Positions 59,983 through 64,000 of a stretch of 64,000 nt of DNA are shown one piece after another. Source of the DNA: Devosia sp. Root685 (GTDB taxonomy: Bacteria > Pseudomonadota > Alphaproteobacteria > Rhizobiales > Devosiaceae). The position numbers and the translations under genes were made by a program. The notes under the pieces were generated by a model. It was not told the DNA's origin and ran no database searches. It saw only the letters and a program-made list of their open reading frames with translations. Each line of letters opens with the position of its first letter. Within the stretch, counting starts at the first letter, position 1. Location: NCBI RefSeq assembly GCF_001427875.1, contig NZ_LMHK01000004.1, positions 185,903 through 249,902 of the forward strand, read 5' to 3'.

Positions 59983-61374
59983 ATGACCGACCAAGCCCAG
60001 CTCGATGCCGTTCTCGCCCATGTGGATGCAGGCCTCGACCAAAGCCTTGATCGGCTGTTTCATCTCCTGCGTATCAAATCGATCTCGACTGACCCCGCTT
60101 TCGCCGCCGAATGCCAGAAGGCGGCCGATTGGCTGTCGGCGGAATTGAATGGCCTCGGCTTTGCCGCCAGCGCCCGCCCAACGCCGGGCCATCCGGTCGT
60201 CGTTGGCCACGGTCCCGATCAGGCTGGCCCCCATGTGCTGTTTTACGCGCACTATGACGTACAACCGGTCGATCCGCTGAACCTGTGGAATTCCGATCCC
60301 TTCGATCCGCAGATCAAGGAAGACGCTTCTGGCCGCAAGATCATCGTTGCGCGCGGCGCTTCGGACGACAAAGGCCAGATGCTGACCTTCATCGAAGCCT
60401 GTCGCGCCTATAAGGCGGTAACTGGCGGCCTGCCGGTGCGCGTGTCGCTGATGCTCGAAGGCGAGGAAGAATCCGGCGGCAAGAACCTGCCGCCCTTCAT
60501 GCGCGACAATGCCGAAGAACTGAAAGCCGACATTGCGCTGGTCTGCGACACCGACATGTGGGACCGCCAGACACCCTCGATCACCACCATGTTGCGCGGC
60601 CTCGTTGCCGACGAAATCGTCGTCACCGCCGCCGACAAGGACCTGCATTCGGGCATGTTCGGCAATGCCGCGCGCAATCCCAACCAGGTGGTTGCCGAAA
60701 TCATCGCCAGCCTCCGCGCCCCCGATGGCTCGGTGACGCTGCCCGGCTTTTATGACGACGTGGCGGAAATCTCCCCTGCGCTCAAGGCGCAGTGGCAGGG
60801 TCTGGGCTTTGATGAAAAGGCCTTCCTCGGCAGTGTCGATCTGTCGGTGCCAGCCGGCGAGCAGAGCCGTTCTGTCCTCGAAATGCTCTGGTCGCGCCCG
60901 ACCTGCGAAATCAACGGCATGAGCGGCGGCTATACCGGCGACGGTTTTAAAACCGTCATTCCGGCCAAGGCGTCAGCAAAGATCTCGTTCCGCCTGGTCT
61001 CGGGCATGGACCCCAAAAAGATCCGCGCCGCCTTCCGCGCCCATGTCGAAAAAATGATCCCCGCCGACTGTTCGGTCGAATTCATCCCGCATGGCGGCTC
61101 GCCGGCCATCACGGTCCCGGCCGACGGCGAATTCTTGCACAAGGCCCTCTCAGGCCTCTCGGCCGAATGGGGCAAGCAGGCCGTCATTACCGGCTCGGGC
61201 GGCTCGATTCCGGTGGCTGGCGACTTCAAGACCATCCTCGGCCTCGACACGCTTCTCATCGGCTTTGCCCACGTGGACGACCAAATCCACAGCCCCAACG
61301 AGAAATACGACCTCGACAGTTTTCACCGCGGCATCCGCTCCTGGGTGCATGTACTGGCGGCTCTGGCGAAATAG
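59983..61374 (+). CDS. M20-family dipeptidase/deacylase
   Basis: The 463-residue metallopeptidase has the first metal motif 'FYAHYDVQPVDP', the catalytic Glu in 'LMLEGEEESGGKNL' and the dimerisation lid 'AADKDLHSGMFGNAARNPNQ'. It matches M20 dipeptidases such as PepV/CNDP-like. It cleaves dipeptides or N-acyl amino acids in the cytoplasm; no signal peptide is present. The ATG at 59983 follows CAGGAT; the 32 upstream residues of the open frame are unlike the family. Confidence 0.92.
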   Translation: MTDQAQLDAVLAHVDAGLDQSLDRLFHLLRIKSISTDPAFAAECQKAADWLSAELNGLGFAASARPTPGHPVVVGHGPDQAGPHVLFYAHYDVQPVDPLNLWNSDPFDPQIKEDASGRKIIVARGASDDKGQMLTFIEACRAYKAVTGGLPVRVSLMLEGEEESGGKNLPPFMRDNAEELKADIALVCDTDMWDRQTPSITTMLRGLVADEIVVTAADKDLHSGMFGNAARNPNQVVAEIIASLRAPDGSVTLPGFYDDVAEISPALKAQWQGLGFDEKAFLGSVDLSVPAGEQSRSVLEMLWSRPTCEINGMSGGYTGDGFKTVIPAKASAKISFRLVSGMDPKKIRAAFRAHVEKMIPADCSVEFIPHGGSPAITVPADGEFLHKALSGLSAEWGKQAVITGSGGSIPVAGDFKTILGLDTLLIGFAHVDDQIHSPNEKYDLDSFHRGIRSWVHVLAALAK

Positions 61375-61384
61375 CGTCGCCGCT

Positions 61385-61414
61385 CCAGTAGCCCTCACCC
61401 CTGAGGGCTACTGG
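61385..61414. terminator. Shared hairpin between convergent genes
   Basis: A perfect 13-bp stem, CCAGTAGCCCTCA (61385-61397) with TGAGGGCTACTGG (61402-61414), has a CCCC loop. It lies between the M20 peptidase and DUF1304 gene stops. It has no T run, so termination is likely only in combination. The arms share GTAGCCCTCA with the 50.5-kb element. Confidence 0.65.
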
Positions 61415-61415
61415 C

Positions 61416-61778
61416 TCAGGACAAGACCAGCGCCAAAATCGCCAGCACCGCCGGCACGGTCTGAACTAACAAGATCTTCCGGCTGGCCGTCGCGGCACCA
61501 TAAATCCCCGCCACGGCGACACAGGCGAGGAAGAACAGTTTTATCTGCCAGGCGAGTGCCGGATCGGGATGCACCAGGCCCCAGATCAGGCCCGCGGCGA
61601 GAAAGCCGTTATAGAGCCCCTGATTGCCGGCCAGCGTCTTGGTCTGCTCGGCAAATTCCGGCGTCAGCCCAAAAGCCTTCCGGCCGCGCGGACTGGTCCA
61701 CCAGACCATTTCCAGCAGCACGATATAGATATGAATGAGGGCAACGAGCCCAGTCAGAATATTGGCAACGAGGAGCAT
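61416..61778 (-). CDS. DUF1304 membrane protein
   Basis: The 120-residue integral membrane protein has four helices ('LLVANILTGLVALIHIYIVL', 'GLYNGFLAAGLIWGLVHPDP', 'IKLFFLACVAVAGIYGAATA', 'LVQTVPAVLAILALVLS'). 'MVWWTSPRGRKAFGLTPEFA' between helices 1 and 2 is diagnostic of DUF1304. Function unknown. It is part of a minus-strand run deoD-HEAT-DUF1304. Confidence 0.9.
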   Translation of the reverse strand: MLLVANILTGLVALIHIYIVLLEMVWWTSPRGRKAFGLTPEFAEQTKTLAGNQGLYNGFLAAGLIWGLVHPDPALAWQIKLFFLACVAVAGIYGAATASRKILLVQTVPAVLAILALVLS

Positions 61779-61804
61779 GCTCGGCCCATCCCTTCAATGT
61801 CAGT

Positions 61805-62428
61805 TCAGCCGTTGAGCTTGGCCAGCAGCTTTTCCATCCGGTCGCGCTTCGACTTCTGCATCATACCGTCGAGCCGGCCGCGGACAATGGCAAGAAAACC
61901 CGGCTTCTGTTCGGGCGTAAGCACGCTGGCGGTTTCTTCGGCATAGGTCGGGAACTGGTTTGGCGCCGCATCCTTGAGCCGCTCGACCAGGATCGGCACG
62001 GCCTTTTCCGCATAGCCAGAGCGCGCAAGCTTGACGAGCAGCGAAGTGCAGCGGTCCTTGGCGATGACCGAGCCGCGGTCCGCCGCCTCGATCACCTTGG
62101 GCAATTCGGCCGCGATTTCATCGGCGCGAATTTCGGCCACAGCGTCGAGCGCCGTCATGGCGCCCCAAACCTGCCGATTGGTGCCGCTCCCTAGCGCATC
62201 GATAAAAGCAGGGCAATAAAGCCCGATCAGATCAGGGCTGCGCGCCCCGATCTCGTAAAGCACCTTCATCGCGTCATTACGCTGCCGCGCCGTGCCCGAA
62301 CGCACCAGCTCGACCAGTTCGGCAATTTGCTGTTTGTCGCCGGAGGCAGTCAGTTCCTCGGCCAAAGCCACATTGGGCTCCTCGTCGCGCCGATCCAGCG
62401 CTCCGGCCAGCCGGTCGGCGACACTCAC
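61805..62428 (-). CDS. HEAT-like repeat protein
   Basis: The 207-residue all-helical protein has four or five HEAT/ARM-like helix pairs ('IAELVELVRSGTARQRNDAM', 'WGAMTALDAVAEIRADEIAA', 'RCTSLLVKLARSGYAEKAVP'). It has no catalytic motifs; such solenoids usually bind proteins. It begins four bases before the deoD stop (ATGA), so it is coupled to purine salvage. Function unknown. Confidence 0.75.
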   Translation of the reverse strand: MSVADRLAGALDRRDEEPNVALAEELTASGDKQQIAELVELVRSGTARQRNDAMKVLYEIGARSPDLIGLYCPAFIDALGSGTNRQVWGAMTALDAVAEIRADEIAAELPKVIEAADRGSVIAKDRCTSLLVKLARSGYAEKAVPILVERLKDAAPNQFPTYAEETASVLTPEQKPGFLAIVRGRLDGMMQKSKRDRMEKLLAKLNG

Positions 62429-63135
62429 GCGTCCACCGCCACGTCGAGCGCCAGTTCGACCATGTCCTTGAGCGAGGTCTGGCGGGCATCGGCGTCGATT
62501 TCCTCATGGGTGATGAGGCAATCGGTCATGGTGCAGATGGTCAGCGCCCTGACGCCAAAGCGCGCCGCCAAAGTGTAGAGCGCCGCCGCTTCCATCTCGA
62601 CGCCGATGACGCCATGGTCGGGCAGCTTGTCGTAACCGGCAAAGCCGTCGGCATGATAGAAAATGTCCGAGGACAGCATATTGCCGGCGTGGAATTTCAG
62701 GCCCTTGGCGTCGGCCTTGTCGGCCGCCGAGCGCAAAAGACCGAAATCGGCGATCGGCGCGAAATTGAAGGCCCCGAAGCGGCCCTTGACGATGGCGCTG
62801 TCGGTCGAGGCGCCTTGCGCCAGGATAACGTCACGTACCTTCACCTTGGCATTAAGTCCGCCACAGGTGCCGACGCGGATCAGCGTCTTGGCGCCATAAG
62901 TGTTGATCAACTCGTGCACATAGATCGAAAGCGAAGGCTGGCCCATGCCCGAAGCCTGCACGGAAATCAGCTTGCCCTTCCAGGTACCGGTATAGCCGAG
63001 GCAATTGCGCACCGAATTGACCAGTTTTGGATTGTCGAAAAACGTTTCGGCAATCCATTTGGCGCGCAGCGGGTCGCCCGGCAGCAGCACGGCCTCGGCA
63101 TAGTCGCCTTCTTTTGCGTGATTATGCGGGGTCAT
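62425..63135 (-). CDS. deoD: Purine-nucleoside phosphorylase, DeoD type
   Basis: The 236-residue hexameric PNP of the high-molecular-mass bacterial type splits purine nucleosides with phosphate. Motifs: 'VLLPGDPLRAKWIAETF', 'SGMGQPSLSIYVHELINTYG' and 'GVIGVEMEAAALYTLAARFG'. The ATG at 63135 (MTPHNHAKEGDYAE) is the family start; the longer open frame is upstream shadow. Confidence 0.96.
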   Translation of the reverse strand: MTPHNHAKEGDYAEAVLLPGDPLRAKWIAETFFDNPKLVNSVRNCLGYTGTWKGKLISVQASGMGQPSLSIYVHELINTYGAKTLIRVGTCGGLNAKVKVRDVILAQGASTDSAIVKGRFGAFNFAPIADFGLLRSAADKADAKGLKFHAGNMLSSDIFYHADGFAGYDKLPDHGVIGVEMEAAALYTLAARFGVRALTICTMTDCLITHEEIDADARQTSLKDMVELALDVAVDA

Positions 63136-63263
63136 GCCGGTCTCCTCTTTGCTCCGATAGAGCGAGCATTGCCACCCGCCGCCCGCCTTGACAATCCTTG
63201 CGCCACGGAACGGCCTTCCCCGCCCGCGCATTCTCTCCTGAAAGGAAAACAAGGAGGCTTCTC

Positions 63264-63749
63264 ATGTCCGATAGAATCGAAGCCAAGGTCACGCATCGTT
63301 TTCGCGCCAGCCCCGAGCGGGTTTTTGACGCCTTCGTCGATCCCCAACTCGCCCGCCGCTGGCAGGCAGCCTGGCTGAAACGCTCCGGCCAGGCAGGCCG
63401 GCTGACCCGTTCGGAAATCGATCCCCGCGTCGGTGGCAGGTTCATCCTGGCCGATGAGCGCGAGGACGGCGAGGCGCGCCACTGGGGCACCTTTCTCGCG
63501 CTTGATCGCCCCACAAAGATTTCCTTTTCCTGGATCGTCGACGAGAGCGAAGAGGACGATCCCGGCCTCGTCAGCATGATCATCGAGCCCGAACCCAATG
63601 GGCCGGGCAGCGTCGTCACGCTCTACAACACCATGGACGCACAGTGGGAAGACTGGTTGGCCCAGACCGAAAAGGGCTGGATCGCCCTCCTTGGCGGCAT
63701 AGAAGATGTCATAGAACGGCGCGATATTCCCCCGATGCTAAACGCTTGA
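63264..63749 (+). CDS. SRPBCC/AHSA1-type protein
   Basis: The 161-residue START-like protein has a hydrophobic ligand cavity fold: 'EAKVTHRFRASPERVFDAFV' opens and 'VTLYNTMDAQWEDWLAQTEK' closes on the long C-terminal helix. AHSA1-type members bind lipids or Hsp90-like partners; no specific ligand can be inferred. An excellent AAGGAGG site at 63251-63257 precedes the ATG at 63264. Confidence 0.88.
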   Translation: MSDRIEAKVTHRFRASPERVFDAFVDPQLARRWQAAWLKRSGQAGRLTRSEIDPRVGGRFILADEREDGEARHWGTFLALDRPTKISFSWIVDESEEDDPGLVSMIIEPEPNGPGSVVTLYNTMDAQWEDWLAQTEKGWIALLGGIEDVIERRDIPPMLNA

Positions 63750-63806
63750 CGGCGCGGGGCATCAGCCCCATCTAGTCACCAGCAATTTTGCGCGGGAGCC
63801 AGGAAC

Positions 63807-64000
63807 ATGGTCGCGAAGATCTTTATCGACGGGGAAGCCGGAACCACGGGGCTGCAAATCCGCGAGCGCCTGGCCGGCCGTCGCGATCTCGAGGTCATTT
63901 CCATTGCGCAGGAAAAGCGCAAGGACCAGGACGAACGCAAGCGCCTGCTCAATGCCGCCGATATTGCTGTCCTTTGCTTGCCCGACGAGGCGGCCAAGGA
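63807..64000 (+). CDS. argC: N-acetyl-gamma-glutamyl-phosphate reductase, N-terminal part
   Basis: The gene runs off the window end. The visible 64 residues start '[20 protein letters not shown]' and continue '[20 protein letters not shown]', matching the N-terminus of the short (type 2) ArgC enzymes. The Rossmann Gly loop is 'GEAGTTG'. It makes N-acetylglutamate semialdehyde in arginine synthesis. Ribosome site AGGAA lies 3 bp upstream of the ATG. Confidence 0.92.
   Translation, partial: MVAKIFIDGEAGTTGLQIRERLAGRRDLEVISIAQEKRKDQDERKRLLNAADIAVLCLPDEAAK

Noticed and set aside
59833..60648. Extension of the FadR-type regulator to 530 codons
   Set aside because: The extra N-terminal part is antisense to the M20 peptidase and precedes a normal GntR start at 59832.

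Overview
The window looks like chromosomal DNA of a high-GC alphaproteobacterium of the order Hyphomicrobiales, most likely Devosia or a close relative. This rests on gene order and protein character: an ObgE-ProB-ProA-NadD-RsfS-RlmH-EnvC-CtpA-YibQ-RppH run, a stand-alone atpHAGDC operon, sdhCDA...B, a DUF1674-htpX-rsmB-heparinase-purH run and dapF-mtaB-ftsY-yciB. The genus assignment is recognition from memory, not a database result. Nearly all of the window is conserved housekeeping DNA; the accessory part is roughly the first 4.5 kb.

Layout. 1-4.6 kb: a secreted Inh/SH3-like protein, a divergent aldo-keto reductase/AraC pair, a decayed ABC permease and a multiply frameshifted tyrosine integrase lying just beyond the 3' end of tRNA-Ser(CGA), the scar of an old integration event. 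4.8-18.5 kb: an MBL-fold enzyme, L21/L27, three GNAT acetyltransferases, ObgE, proline biosynthesis, NAD biosynthesis, ribosome factors, then a cell-envelope block (EnvC-like, CtpA, YibQ-like) and RppH. 18.5-26.5 kb: an Asp/Glu racemase-family protein lacking one catalytic Cys, a PAS-containing chemoreceptor and the F1 ATP synthase operon. 26.7-32.8 kb: PriA, XerC, a DMT exporter and a secreted protein of six Cys-containing acidic repeats. 33-39.2 kb: the succinate dehydrogenase operon, unusual because five small non-sdh genes separate sdhA from sdhB, followed upstream by a repeat-filled gap and a SdhAF4-like factor. 39.3-46.6 kb: HtpX, RsmB, a heparinase-like protein, PurH and a polysaccharide flippase. 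46.7-57.9 kb: leuC, a zincin, YciB, FtsY, MtaB, DapF, Ffh, S16, leuB, RidA and leuD. 58-64 kb: a PAS-HTH regulator, a FadR-type regulator divergent from an M20 peptidase, small membrane/HEAT proteins, DeoD, an SRPBCC protein and the start of argC.

The genes fall into coherent modules: translation and ribosome assembly, co-translational targeting (Ffh and FtsY both present), oxidative phosphorylation (complex II and F1), leucine biosynthesis split into leuC and leuD-ridA-leuB, and cell-wall remodelling. Intergenic DNA carries several families of palindromic elements: a roughly 30-45 bp CCGGTTTTCGGG-type hairpin present four times, and larger mosaics of short-loop perfect hairpins at 32.8 kb, 38.3 kb and 50.5 kb.

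The observations most worth following are the six-repeat secreted protein, the pair of tiny proteins beginning M-C-x-x-C inside the sdh operon, and the 38.3 kb hairpin mosaic bounded by 14-bp inverted repeats. No CRISPR array, intact prophage, intact insertion sequence or rRNA was seen.
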